Shown piece after piece: positions 49,697 through 58,337 of a stretch of 64,000 nt of DNA (its first letter is position 1; the number at the start of each line of letters is the position of its first letter). The notes beneath the pieces were generated by a model. The model had not been told where the DNA came from, ran no database searches, and saw only the letters and a list, made by a program, of their open reading frames with translations. The stretch covers positions 1,674,001 through 1,738,000 of the forward strand of contig NZ_JAJNDB010000001.1 in assembly GCF_021026375.1 (NCBI RefSeq). The letters are read 5' to 3'. Both the position numbers and the translations under genes were made by a program. This DNA is from Actinomycetospora endophytica (GTDB taxonomy: Bacteria > Actinomycetota > Actinomycetes > Mycobacteriales > Pseudonocardiaceae).

Positions 49697-50080
49697 ATGA
49701 CGCACGTTCCTGAATTCGGCCGGACCCCGGCCTCCGCCGGCCCGCGCGCGCTGCGGCGCCGCACCGGCTGCCCCCGCCCGGACGTCCGCGACCGTCTGAT
49801 CGGCGAGCTCCGCAGCGCGCTCGCCGCGGCCTGGATCGCCGAGGACCCGTTGCCGCTGGAGCACCTGGGAGCGGGTCCGGTCCGGTCACGGGCCGAGGTC
49901 CTCGCCCGGGTCGACTCGCTGGCCCACGAGCTGTGCGAGCGCATGGACGCCGAGGGCTGGGACCCCGGAGCCGCGCCGCTCGCCGTGACCTCCGTCCTCG
50001 CCGCGTCGGTGCCGGCCGCGGAGGCGCTGCTGCTGCGCGCCGCCGCCCGCCCCGACGGCCGGGCGCGGGAGGTGCGGTGA
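49697..50080 (+). CDS. Hypothetical protein, first gene under the B12 riboswitch
   Basis: A 127-residue, mostly helical protein ('RDRLIGELRSALAAAWIAED', 'EVLARVDSLAHELCERMDAE', 'APLAVTSVLAASVPAAEALL'). No family recognised. ATG at 49697 has GAGGAAGG at the right distance, just downstream of the riboswitch, so it is the first protein to be controlled. It overlaps the next gene as GTGA, so the two are translationally coupled. Its place suggests a role with cobalamin or its precursors. Confidence 0.7.
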   Translation: MTHVPEFGRTPASAGPRALRRRTGCPRPDVRDRLIGELRSALAAAWIAEDPLPLEHLGAGPVRSRAEVLARVDSLAHELCERMDAEGWDPGAAPLAVTSVLAASVPAAEALLLRAAARPDGRAREVR

Positions 50081-51123
50081 CGTCGGTCCCGGTGACCGGC
50101 CCGCTCGCCGACGTCGACCTGGCCCACCACGGCGACGCCGAGGTCGGTCCGGGTCTGGTCGACCTCGCCGTCAACGTCCGGGCCGGGACCCCGCCCGCCT
50201 GGCTCGCCGCGCGTCTCGCCGACGCGCTGACCGGGCTCGCCGCCTACCCGGACGCCACCGCCGCCCGGGCCGCCGCGGCGCGCGCCCACGGCCGCAGCCC
50301 TGACCAGGTGTGGCCGGTCGCCGGGGTCGCGGAGGCGTTCGTGCTGCTCGCGCGGGCCCTGCGGCCCCGGCGCGCGGTCGTCGTGCACCCGCAGTTCACC
50401 GAGCCCGAGGCGGCCCTGCGCGCCGCGGGCCACGACGTCGAGCGGGTCCTGCTCGACGGCGCGCTGCGCCTCGACCCGGCGCTCGTGCCCGACGACGCCG
50501 ACCTCGTCGTCGTCGGGAACCCCACCAACCCGACCTCGGTGCTGCACCCGGCCGAGGTCGTCGCGGCGCTCGCCCGGCCGGGGCGGGTGCTCGTCGTCGA
50601 CGAGGCGTTCGCGGACACCGTGCCCGGCGAGTCCGAGTCGCTGGCCGCGCGCACCGACCTGCCCGGGCTCGTCGTGCTGCGCAGCCTGACCAAGACCTGG
50701 GGCCTCGCGGGCCTGCGCGTGGGCTACGTCCTCGCCCCGCCTGAGCTCGTCGACCGGCTCGCCGCCGCGGCGCCGCCGTGGTCGGTGTCCACGCCCGCGC
50801 TGGTCGCGATTGAGGCGTGCACGACGGCGGCGGCGCGGGCCGAGGCGGACTCCGCGGCCCGGGATCTCGCCGCGGACCGCGCGCACCTGATCGCCGCGCT
50901 CGCGGCAGTGCCCGGGGTCGAGGTCCGCGGCGACCCGGCCGCGAGCTTCCTGCTGCTGCGGACCCCGGGGCGGACGGACGTCCGGGCGGCGCTGCGGGAC
51001 CGGGGCTGGGCGGTGCGCCGCGGGGACACCTTCCCGGGTCTGGGCGGTGAGCACGTTCGCGTCGCCGTCCGGGACCGGACGATCAGTGACGCATTCGTCG
51101 CGGCGCTGGCAGGTGTGCTGTGA
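50077..51123 (+). CDS. cobC: Threonine-phosphate decarboxylase / aminotransferase-like (CobC/CobD)
   Basis: A 348-residue PLP enzyme of the aminotransferase class I/II fold in the CobC group, which makes aminopropanol phosphate for the cobalamin nucleotide loop. PLP Lys is in 'RSLTKTWGLAGLRVGYVL', Asn in 'VVVGNPTNPTSVL' and Asp in 'VLVVDEAFADTV'. The N-terminal 'HHGDAEVGPGLVDLAVNVRA' is typical of CobC rather than HisC. GTG at 50077 overlaps the upstream stop as GTGA, and its own end overlaps bluB-cobT as GTGA. Confidence 0.88.
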   Translation: MTSVPVTGPLADVDLAHHGDAEVGPGLVDLAVNVRAGTPPAWLAARLADALTGLAAYPDATAARAAAARAHGRSPDQVWPVAGVAEAFVLLARALRPRRAVVVHPQFTEPEAALRAAGHDVERVLLDGALRLDPALVPDDADLVVVGNPTNPTSVLHPAEVVAALARPGRVLVVDEAFADTVPGESESLAARTDLPGLVVLRSLTKTWGLAGLRVGYVLAPPELVDRLAAAAPPWSVSTPALVAIEACTTAAARAEADSAARDLAADRAHLIAALAAVPGVEVRGDPAASFLLLRTPGRTDVRAALRDRGWAVRRGDTFPGLGGEHVRVAVRDRTISDAFVAALAGVL

Positions 51124-52895
51124 GCGCGCTGGAGGCGGGCGACGCGGCGGCGCTGCACCGCGTGCTCGCGGCCCGCCGCGACGTGCGGACCGGGTTCACC
51201 ACCGACCCCGTCGACGACGACGTGCTGCGCCGGGTGCTCGCCGCCGCGCACACCGCCCCGAGCGTCGGGTTCTCGCAGCCGTGGGACTTCCTGGTGCTGC
51301 GCGACGACGACCTGCGCGCCGAGCTGGCGTCGTTGGCCGCCGACCAGCGCGCGACGTTCGCGGCCTCGCTGCCCGCGGCCCGGGCGCGCGCGTTCGCCGG
51401 GCTCAAGGTGGAGGCCATCCGGGAGGCGCCGCTCGGCGTCGTCGTGACCTGTGACCCGACGCGCGGCGGCCGGCACGTGCTCGGCCGGCAGACGCAGCCG
51501 CGGATGGCGGCGCACTCGGTCGCCGGGGCGGTGCAGAACCTGTGGCTGGCCGCGCGGGCCGAGGGCCTCGGCGTCGGCTGGGTGAGCTTCTTCCGCGAGC
51601 GGGAGCTGGCCGCGCTGCTCGGCGAGCGGGTCGGGCTGCCGCAGCACCTCGAGATCGTCGCGTACCTCTGCCTCGGGCACGTGTCGGAGTTCGCCGGCGC
51701 CCCCGAGCTCGAATCCGCCGGCTGGGCCCGGCGCCGACCACTGGAGTGGGCCGTGCACACCGACACCTGGGGCAACCACGGCGGCGGCGACGCCCTCGAC
51801 GGCGCCATCGAGGCCTGCGCGTCGATCGACGTCACGGAGGGCGAGGCCGCAGCGCGCGAACGGCTCACCCGCATGACCGTGCCGCCCGGGGCGCTGGGGC
51901 AGATGGCCGAGGTCGGGGTAAGGCTGTCCGGGCTCGCCGGCGACTGCCCGCCGCCGATCCCCGAGCCCGCCGTCGTCGCGGTGTTCGCCGGCGACCACGG
52001 GGTGCACGCCCGCGGGGTGACGCCGTGGCCGCAGGAGGTGACCCACCAGATGGTCGCCAACTTCCTCGCCGGCGGCGCCGCGGTGAACGCCTTCGCGAAC
52101 CAGGTGGGCGCCGAGGTCGTCGTCGTGGACGTCGGCGTGGCGGCGGAGCTGGACGAGGCGCCGGGGCTGCTGCCGCGCAAGGTCCGGCGCGGGACGGCGG
52201 ACATGACGGCGGGTCCGGCGATGTCGCGCGAGGAGGCGCGGGCGGCGCTGGTCGCCGGGGTGGAGGTGGCCCGCGACCTCGTGGCGGCGGGCAACCGGCT
52301 GCTCGTCACCGGCGACATGGGGATCGCGAACACGACGGCGTCGGCGGCGCTCGTGGCGGCGTTCACCGGGGAGTCGCCGGAGGTGGTCACCGGGCGCGGG
52401 ACCGGGGTGCACGACGCGATGCTCGCCCACAAGACGGCGGTGGTCCGCGAGGCGCTCGAGCTGCACGGCCTGCTCGCCCCCGATTCGAGCGAAGGTGCCC
52501 TTCGGTCGGAACGGCCGGCCGAGGCCGACCCGCTCGGAGCGCTCGCCGCCGTCGGCGGGCTGGAGATCGCGGGCATCGCGGGCCTGCTGCTGGGCGGGGC
52601 CGCGCTGCGCACACCCGTCGTCGTCGACGGCGTGGTCGCGGGCGCGGCGGCCCTCGTCGCGGCCGCGCTGGCCCCGACTGCGTCACACGGCTGGCTCGGG
52701 GGGCACCGTTCGGTCGAGCCTGCCCATACCCTGTCGCTGACCCATCTGGGGTTGGAGCCGTTGCTCGACCTCGGACTGCGGGTCGGCGAAGGGACCGGAG
52801 CCCTCCTGGCGGCTCCGTTGGTCGCCGCCGCGGCACGGGCGCTCGCCGAGGTCGCGACCTTCGACGCGGCCGGGGTCGCGAGCAAGGACGCCTGA
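51120..52895 (+). CDS. bluB-cobT: BluB-CobT fusion (dimethylbenzimidazole synthase plus phosphoribosyltransferase)
   Basis: A 591-residue two-domain protein. Residues ~1-215 are BluB, the FMN-cannibalising nitroreductase-fold enzyme making 5,6-dimethylbenzimidazole ('ARRDVRTGFTTDPVDDDVL', 'HTAPSVGFSQPWDFLVL'). Residues ~240-591 are CobT, which joins this base to ribose phosphate from nicotinate mononucleotide; the catalytic Glu is in 'GLRVGEGTGALLAA'. The fusion channels the base directly. Near residue 460 the CobT part has an insertion 'APDSSEGALRSERPAEA' encoded by a repeat arm (52486-52508). GTG at 51120 overlaps the preceding stop as GTGA. Confidence 0.92.
   Translation: MSALEAGDAAALHRVLAARRDVRTGFTTDPVDDDVLRRVLAAAHTAPSVGFSQPWDFLVLRDDDLRAELASLAADQRATFAASLPAARARAFAGLKVEAIREAPLGVVVTCDPTRGGRHVLGRQTQPRMAAHSVAGAVQNLWLAARAEGLGVGWVSFFRERELAALLGERVGLPQHLEIVAYLCLGHVSEFAGAPELESAGWARRRPLEWAVHTDTWGNHGGGDALDGAIEACASIDVTEGEAAARERLTRMTVPPGALGQMAEVGVRLSGLAGDCPPPIPEPAVVAVFAGDHGVHARGVTPWPQEVTHQMVANFLAGGAAVNAFANQVGAEVVVVDVGVAAELDEAPGLLPRKVRRGTADMTAGPAMSREEARAALVAGVEVARDLVAAGNRLLVTGDMGIANTTASAALVAAFTGESPEVVTGRGTGVHDAMLAHKTAVVREALELHGLLAPDSSEGALRSERPAEADPLGALAAVGGLEIAGIAGLLLGGAALRTPVVVDGVVAGAAALVAAALAPTASHGWLGGHRSVEPAHTLSLTHLGLEPLLDLGLRVGEGTGALLAAPLVAAAARALAEVATFDAAGVASKDA
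52486..52508 (+). repeat. Repeat arm embedded in the cobT coding region
   Basis: CGAGCGAAGGTGCCCTTCGG and the following TCG match the left arm of the intergenic palindrome at 1525 at 20 of 23 bases, and it too is nearly self-complementary at GAAGGTGCCCTTC. It encodes 'SSEGALRS' in the loop before the conserved 'DPLGALAAVGGLEIAG'. Confidence 0.65.
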
Positions 52896-52917
52896 GGACC
52901 GGAGGATCGGACCCATC

Positions 52918-54132
52918 GTGAGCACGGCGAGCACGCTCTACCCCGTCGGTCTCGACCTGACCGGCCGCCGCGTCGTCGTCGCCGGCGGCGGGTCGGTGGC
53001 CCAGCGCCGCGTGGCCGGCCTGCTGGAGGTCGGCGCCAGCGTCGTCGTCGTCAGCCCCGCCGTCACCACCGCGCTCGAGGCGCTCGCCGACTCCCGCGAG
53101 ATCATCTGGGAGGCCCGCGAGTACGCCGCGGGCGACCTCGACGACGCCTGGTACTGCGTGGCGGCCACCGACTCGGCCGAGGTCAACGCCGAGATCGCCG
53201 CGGCCGCCGAGGCGCGCCGGGTCTTCTGCGTGCGCGCCGACGCCGCCGACGACGGCACCGCGGTCACCCCCGCCGTCGGGCGGTACGACGACGTCACGGT
53301 GGCGGTCCTCGGCGGCGGCGACCCGCGCCGCGCGAGCGGCGTGCGCGACGGCGTCGTCGAGGCCCTGCGCAGCGGCACCCTCGCCGACCGCCGCCACCGC
53401 GCGGTGAACCCCGGCGTGACCCTCGTCGGCGGAGGGCCGGGCGACCCGGGGCTGATCACGGTGAAGGGCAGGCAGGCGCTCGCGCAGGCCGACGTCGTCG
53501 TCACCGACCGGCTCGCCCCGCAGCCGCTGCTCGACGAACTGCCGCCCGACGTCACCGTCATCGACGCCTCGAAGCTGCCCCGCGGCCGGTACATGAGTCA
53601 GGACACGATCAACGCCGTGCTGGTCGACGAGGCCAAGGCCGGCAACCGCGTGGTGCGGCTCAAGGGCGGCGACCCGTTCGTGTTCGGCCGCGGCTACGAG
53701 GAGATCCAGGCGTGCGCGGCCGCCGGGATCACGGTGGACGTCATCCCGGGGGTGACCAGCGCGATCTCCGTCCCCGCGCTCGCCGGCGTGCCGGTGACCC
53801 ACCGTGGGGTGACCCACGAGTTCGTCGTCGTCTCGGGCCACCTGCCGCCCGGGCACGCGGAGTCGCTCGTCGACTGGGATGCGCTCGGCCGGCTGACCGG
53901 CACGATCGTACTGCTCATGGCGGTGGAGAACATCGGGCTGATCACCGAGGCGCTCGTCGCGGGTGGCCGGGACCCGGAGACGCCCGCCGTCGCGGTCCAG
54001 GAGGGCGGGCTGCCGGGGGAGACGACGGCCCGCGCGACGCTGGCCAAGCTGCCCGGGGCGATCGCCGCGGCGGGGATCCGCCCGCCCGCGGTCGTCGTGA
54101 TCGGCGCCGTAGGTGCGCTGGCGCGCGTGTGA
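52918..54132 (+). CDS. cysG: Precorrin-2 dehydrogenase / uroporphyrinogen-III methyltransferase fusion
   Basis: A 404-residue bifunctional enzyme. Residues ~1-160 are a Rossmann precorrin-2 dehydrogenase ('VVVAGGGSVAQRRVAGLLE'), and ~163-404 a SUMT methylase ('GPGDPGLITVKGRQAL', 'RYMSQDTIN', 'LKGGDPFVFGRG', 'VIPGVTSAISVP'). Together they turn uroporphyrinogen III into sirohydrochlorin or precorrin-2 for siroheme and B12. GTG at 52918 is the start, 22 bases past bluB-cobT. The final codons 'GALARV' and the TGA stop are supplied by palindromic element copy 5. Confidence 0.95.
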   Translation: MSTASTLYPVGLDLTGRRVVVAGGGSVAQRRVAGLLEVGASVVVVSPAVTTALEALADSREIIWEAREYAAGDLDDAWYCVAATDSAEVNAEIAAAAEARRVFCVRADAADDGTAVTPAVGRYDDVTVAVLGGGDPRRASGVRDGVVEALRSGTLADRRHRAVNPGVTLVGGGPGDPGLITVKGRQALAQADVVVTDRLAPQPLLDELPPDVTVIDASKLPRGRYMSQDTINAVLVDEAKAGNRVVRLKGGDPFVFGRGYEEIQACAAAGITVDVIPGVTSAISVPALAGVPVTHRGVTHEFVVVSGHLPPGHAESLVDWDALGRLTGTIVLLMAVENIGLITEALVAGGRDPETPAVAVQEGGLPGETTARATLAKLPGAIAAAGIRPPAVVVIGAVGALARV

Positions 54133-54185
54133 GCAGAAATTGATGCTCCGGCATCAATTAGTGCTCACGAGCGCGGAGCGCACCT
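54110..54185. repeat. Palindromic element, copy 5
   Basis: 76 bases between the convergent cysG and DUF1707 genes. Unlike copies 1 and 3, both genes read into the element: cysG ends at TGA (54130) after 'GALARV', and the minus-strand DUF1707 gene ends at TAA (54158) after 'GALRAREH', so it encodes the last residues of both proteins. The inner stem around AAATTGATGC and GCATCAATTA carries two mismatches. Confidence 0.9.
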
Positions 54186-54802
54186 TCCGTCGCGGTGAGC
54201 ACCTGGATGCTGCCGAACGCCCCGCGCCCGGACACCTGGACCTCCGGCGCCCCCGGCGGCCCGGGCGCACAGGCGGTGTCGCAGTTCGTGCTGCCGAAGA
54301 TCGTCGTGCCGGTCGTGGTGACGTGGGTGCCGTCGGGGACCACGACCTTCGTCGACCCGAACAGCACGCCCACCTGCACCGTCGACTCCCCGGGCGCGAC
54401 CTGCACGGTGCGGCTGCCGAACACCGCCGCGCCCTGGTCGGCGGAGACGACGCCGGGCGCCACGATCGCCACGACGGCGACCACGACGAGGCCGAGGAGT
54501 CCGCGCCTGCCCCGGTGCCGTCCGTGGTGCTCGGGTTCCGGCGGGCGCGCGTCGTCGTGCCAGGCCGGCTCGGTGGCCGTCGTCGGCCGCTCGTCGGGGG
54601 CGGGCTGCGGCACGGGAGCCGGCAGATCCGCGATCAGCGGGTCCAGCTCGCTGCGGAACCTCGCCGCGTAGGCCGCCTTCGCGCGCTCGTCGTACTCGAC
54701 GAGGGTCAGCATCCCGTCGTCGTGGGCGGCCCGGAGCCGGTCGTCGATCTCGCGCCGTTCCCGGTCGCCGATCCGCAGTTCCCCGTCCCCCACGTGACCC
54801 AT
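54158..54802 (-). CDS. DUF1707 domain membrane protein
   Basis: A 214-residue protein. The DUF1707 domain covers residues ~8-55 ('LRIGDRERREIDDRLRAAHD', 'LVEYDERAKAAYAARFRSEL'), followed by a Pro-rich linker, a basic patch, one membrane segment near 103-120 ('LLGLVVVAVVAIVAPGVV') and a beta-rich outer domain with 'TTIFGSTNCDTACAPGP' like LiaF-type repeats. Function unknown; members often sit near kinases or chaperones. It lies downstream of the Hsp70-like gene by 39 bases on the same strand. Its last residues come from the palindromic element. Confidence 0.85.
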   Translation of the reverse strand: MGHVGDGELRIGDRERREIDDRLRAAHDDGMLTLVEYDERAKAAYAARFRSELDPLIADLPAPVPQPAPDERPTTATEPAWHDDARPPEPEHHGRHRGRRGLLGLVVVAVVAIVAPGVVSADQGAAVFGSRTVQVAPGESTVQVGVLFGSTKVVVPDGTHVTTTGTTIFGSTNCDTACAPGPPGAPEVQVSGRGAFGSIQVLTATEGALRAREH

Positions 54803-54841
54803 CCTGGCCCGCGGACGCGGCGGTGGCGAGGGAGTCGGCCG

Positions 54842-56014
54842 TCAGCCCCCGAGACCGGCCCGGCCCGCTGCCCACGCGGCCGCGCCGCAGACCTGGCCGT
54901 TGGGGGCCGTCGCGCCCGGGTCGTCCGCGCCGGCGAGCGCGCAGCCGGTCCGGGCGGCCAGCCAGTCGCGGATGCCCGGCAGGGCCGCGACGCCCCCGCG
55001 CACCAGCAGCGGCGGCCGGCCGGCGTCCGCGTCGTCGAGCAGCCCGACGACGGCCGCGCCCACCTGCTCCAGTGCCGGGGCGAACATCGGGCCCAGGTCG
55101 GCGTGGGTGAGCCGGACGACGCCCGGCGCCGGGTGCTCGGGCGCCAGGACCGGCACGTCGACGTCGACGGACCCCTCGGTGCCCAGCCGGGTCTTCGCGT
55201 CGTGCACGCCGCGGCGCAGCCAGAACCACGCGCGGTGGGCCTCGACGTCGCTGGAGAACCGGATCCGCTCGGCCAGCGCGGCGGGGGCGCGGTCGAGGAC
55301 CAGCTGGGTGAGGGCGTCGTCGAGGGACTCGGCGCCGACGTCGACGGTCCGCGCGGGGACCCCGGCGCGCAGCGTCGCCGTGGTGGTGGCGGGGTCGGGT
55401 GCCTCGCGGTCGACGAGCGCGACCTCCGTGCCGCCCCCACCCAGATCGGCGACGACGACGGGGCCGGAGCCGCCGAGCCGGATCGCGGCGGCCTCGGGCG
55501 CGGCGAGCAGGGCGAGCTCGACGTCGCCGCCGTCCGCGATCGCGCCGAGCGCCGAACGACCGGCCACGAGCAGCGCCGCGGGGCCGGTGTCGGGATCGGT
55601 CCACGACGCCGGGTGGAGCAGGGTCAGGACGGCCGGTGGGGTGCCGCGGCGGCCCGCCTCGGCCTGCAGGACGCGGGCGACGAGCGCGGTCGCGACGTTC
55701 ACCGCCGTCGTCGGGCGGGGCCAGGTCGCGAGCAGCGGGTCGTCGGGGCCGCCGGTGGCCGCGGCGAGGTAGGAGCGGCCGCGCAGCACGGCGGCCTGCG
55801 GGTCGGCGTGCGCGGCGTCGAGGGCCGGGCGGCCGGCGAGGACGGTGCCATCGGTGCGGGAGAGCACCACCGAGGGCACCGTGGCGTCACCGTCGACCCG
55901 GACCGCGGCGACCCGGGTCCAACCGTCGGCGGGGTCGACGTCGGCTGTGGCTCCCGTCGTCGTCGAGGTGCCGTGGTCCACCGCCAGCACCCAGCGCGGG
56001 TCTCCCATGCGCAC
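54842..56014 (-). CDS. Hsp70-like actin-fold ATPase without substrate domain
   Basis: A 390-residue protein with an Hsp70-type nucleotide-binding domain: phosphate-1 'VLAVDHGTSTTTGAT', phosphate-2 'VVVADLGGGGTEVALVD' and adenosine-region 'LLVRGGVAALPGIRDWLAA'. The C-terminal substrate-binding domain and lid of DnaK are absent, so it is a nucleotide-sensing actin-like ATPase rather than a chaperone in the usual sense. Start ATG at 56008 or GTG at 56014. It is followed by the DUF1707 gene, a repeated actinobacterial pattern worth checking. Confidence 0.88.
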   Translation of the reverse strand: MRMGDPRWVLAVDHGTSTTTGATADVDPADGWTRVAAVRVDGDATVPSVVLSRTDGTVLAGRPALDAAHADPQAAVLRGRSYLAAATGGPDDPLLATWPRPTTAVNVATALVARVLQAEAGRRGTPPAVLTLLHPASWTDPDTGPAALLVAGRSALGAIADGGDVELALLAAPEAAAIRLGGSGPVVVADLGGGGTEVALVDREAPDPATTTATLRAGVPARTVDVGAESLDDALTQLVLDRAPAALAERIRFSSDVEAHRAWFWLRRGVHDAKTRLGTEGSVDVDVPVLAPEHPAPGVVRLTHADLGPMFAPALEQVGAAVVGLLDDADAGRPPLLVRGGVAALPGIRDWLAARTGCALAGADDPGATAPNGQVCGAAAWAAGRAGLGG

Positions 56015-56058
56015 ACCCTAAGGGCGCCCGTCACGGCGTGATCTCGCCCGTCCCGTGC

Positions 56059-57273
56059 TCAGGCGGGGCGCAGCCGCACCGGCAGTCCGGCGAGGGCGTG
56101 GATCAGCACGCTGTGCCGGTAGACGACCTCGTCGAGGCCCACCGCGGGCTCGAGGTCCGGGTACTGGTCGAGCAGCGTCTCGAGCGCGACCTCGCCCTCG
56201 AGCCGGGCCAGCGAGGCGCCCAGGCAGAAGTGGATGCCGTGGCCGAAGGCGAGGTGCCCGGAGAGGTCGCGGTCGGCGTCGTGCAGCTCCGGGGCGTCGA
56301 AGCGGGCCGGGTCGCGGTTGGCGGCGGCGAGCGAGAGCGTCACGGTCGCGCCCGCGGGGATCGTCACCCCGCCGAGCTCGACGTCGACGGCGGCGAAGCG
56401 GGCCGGGGCGTTCGACACCGGGGAGCCCCACCGCAGGAACTCCTCGACCAGCGGCGCGAGCGGCTCGCCCGCGGCGCGGGTCGCGACCACCCGGGCGCGC
56501 AGATCGGGGTCGCGCAGCAGCGCGAACACGCTGTTGGTGACCAGGTTCGCAGTCGTCTCGTGGCCGGCGATGAGCAGGATCATGCCCATCGCGACGATCT
56601 CGGTGTCGGACAGGCGGTCGCCGTCCTCGGAGGCGACGACGAGCCCGGAGAGCAGCGCGTCGTCGGGCTCGGCGCGCTTGGCCTCGACGAGCTCGGCGAG
56701 GTAGGCGGCGAGACTGGCCGACGCCTGCTCCTTGGCCGCCTGGGGCGAGGAGTCGATCATGGTGTTCGACCAGGTCGCGAAGGCCTCGCGGTCCACCGGC
56801 GGGACGCCCAGCAGCTCGCAGATCACCGCCATCGGCAGCGGGACGGCGTAGGTGGCCACGAGGTCGACCGGCTGGTCCGGCGGGAGTGCGTCGAGCAGCG
56901 AGGAGGCGATCTGCTCGATGCGCGGCCGCATCGCCGCCACCCGCCGCACGGTGAACGCCTGGACGACGAGCTTGCGCAGCCGGGTGTGCACCGGCGGGTC
57001 GTTGAGCAGCAGCATGTGCCCGGACGGACCCGGGATCAGCGGCTCGGCGGGGCGCTCGGCTTCGGGCAGCAGCGCCCGGGGGTCCTTGGCGAGGCGGGGG
57101 TCGGTGAACGCGGCGCGCACGTCGGCGTAGCGCGTGACCAGCCACGTCGACCCGCCGTCGGGCAGGTCGACCTCGCGCACCGGGGCGATCTCGCGCAGCC
57201 GCGACAGCGTGGCGTACGGGTCGACCCAGTAGTCGTCGGTGAAGACGGGGCCGGTGGCGAGGTCGGCGGTCAT
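56059..57273 (-). CDS. Cytochrome P450
   Basis: A 404-residue soluble bacterial P450. The oxygen-binding helix is 'LLIAGHETTANLVTNSVFAL', the ExxR is in 'LVEEFLRWGSPV', and the heme-ligand Cys350 is in 'LAFGHGIHFCLGASLARLE'. Members oxidise small molecules, often in catabolism or secondary metabolism. ATG at 57273 is the start. It follows a BVMO and SDR on the same strand beyond a 68-base palindrome, so it may be separately transcribed. Confidence 0.93.
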   Translation of the reverse strand: MTADLATGPVFTDDYWVDPYATLSRLREIAPVREVDLPDGGSTWLVTRYADVRAAFTDPRLAKDPRALLPEAERPAEPLIPGPSGHMLLLNDPPVHTRLRKLVVQAFTVRRVAAMRPRIEQIASSLLDALPPDQPVDLVATYAVPLPMAVICELLGVPPVDREAFATWSNTMIDSSPQAAKEQASASLAAYLAELVEAKRAEPDDALLSGLVVASEDGDRLSDTEIVAMGMILLIAGHETTANLVTNSVFALLRDPDLRARVVATRAAGEPLAPLVEEFLRWGSPVSNAPARFAAVDVELGGVTIPAGATVTLSLAAANRDPARFDAPELHDADRDLSGHLAFGHGIHFCLGASLARLEGEVALETLLDQYPDLEPAVGLDEVVYRHSVLIHALAGLPVRLRPA

Positions 57274-57345
57274 GACGGCGAGTGTGGCACCGCGGCCGTC
57301 GGGTCCGGGTGATTTCGGTGAGGGTTCGCTCAATGAAGCTCGCCG

Positions 57346-57413
57346 CCGGACCGGAACGAACGGCACGTTCGTCACCTTCGTAGGTGACGAAAGTGCCGTT
57401 CGTTCCGGTCGGG
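57346..57413. repeat. Long inverted repeat upstream of P450
   Basis: 32-base arms (57346-57377 and 57382-57413) match at 30 of 32 bases around the loop TCGT. The core carries GAACGAACGGCAC and TTCGTCACCT. It may be a terminator for the BVMO-SDR unit or a mobile palindrome. Confidence 0.8.
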
Positions 57414-57452
57414 AGGGGGTGAGTCGGGAGGGAGTGAGCCGGACGCCCGGGC

Positions 57453-58337
57453 TCAGGCCTTCGGCTCGCCCATCCCGGCCGAGTTCGCGCCGAACGAGCG
57501 GCCGGTCTTGCGGAACTGCTCCTCGAGCTGCGGCACCATCTTCTTCGCCTGCGCGAGGATCGGCAGGTCGCCCAGCCACGAGAAGGTGATCGGGCGCAGC
57601 GCGGCCACGACGCCCACCGACTTCGGGACGAACACCCGCCGCTTGCGCTTGGCGATGCCCTCGAGGAACCCGGTCGCGCACTCCTCGACCGAGCTCAGCG
57701 CCCCGAGCGGCCCGGGGAGCTTCTTGAGAGTGTCCTCGAAGGTCGGGGAGTCGGCCTTCACGTCGCGCACCAGGTCGGTGTCGATCCAGCCCATGTGCGC
57801 GGTCCCGACGCCGACGCCCCGGTAGGCGAGCTCGAAGCGCAGCGCGTTGCCGTAGTTCTCCACACCGGCCTTCGCCCCGCAGTACGCGGCCATCCCGGGC
57901 AGCGCGGTGAAGGCGGCCAGGGAGGAGACGAGCAGGTAGTAGCCGCGGCGCTTGGAGACCTCGGCGACGGTGGCCGACACCGTCCGGGACACCCCGATGA
58001 GGTTGACCTCCATGACGCGCGCGACGACGTCGGCCGGGCTCTCGGCGACGGTGCCCTGGTTGGCGATGCCGGCGTTCGCGATGACGACGTCGATCCCGCC
58101 GAGCTCGGCGACGGTGTGCTTGACGGCGGCGTCGAGCGAGGCCTGGTCGGTGACGTCGCAGGTCGCCCAGGTGTGTTGCGGCCCCAGTTCCCCGGCGATC
58201 CGCTCCAGCCGCGCCGGCTCGAGGCCGAGCAGGGCGACGCGCGCACCCTTCGCCGCGGCCTGGCGGGCGGTCTCCTCGCCGATGCCCCGGGCGGCGCCGG
58301 TGATGAGGACGACCTTGCCGGTGATGTCGTAGGTCAT
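57453..58337 (-). CDS. Short-chain dehydrogenase/reductase
   Basis: A 294-residue SDR with 'TGAARGIGEETAR' at the cofactor site, catalytic Ser in 'YYLLVSSLAAFTALPG', and Y-x-x-x-K in 'MAAYCGAKAGVENYG'. The C-terminal extension of ~50 basic residues ('ITFSWLGDLPILAQAKK') is longer than a minimal SDR. ATG at 58337 overlaps the BVMO stop as ATGA, so it is coupled to it and probably acts on the same pathway. Confidence 0.9.
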   Translation of the reverse strand: MTYDITGKVVLITGAARGIGEETARQAAAKGARVALLGLEPARLERIAGELGPQHTWATCDVTDQASLDAAVKHTVAELGGIDVVIANAGIANQGTVAESPADVVARVMEVNLIGVSRTVSATVAEVSKRRGYYLLVSSLAAFTALPGMAAYCGAKAGVENYGNALRFELAYRGVGVGTAHMGWIDTDLVRDVKADSPTFEDTLKKLPGPLGALSSVEECATGFLEGIAKRKRRVFVPKSVGVVAALRPITFSWLGDLPILAQAKKMVPQLEEQFRKTGRSFGANSAGMGEPKA

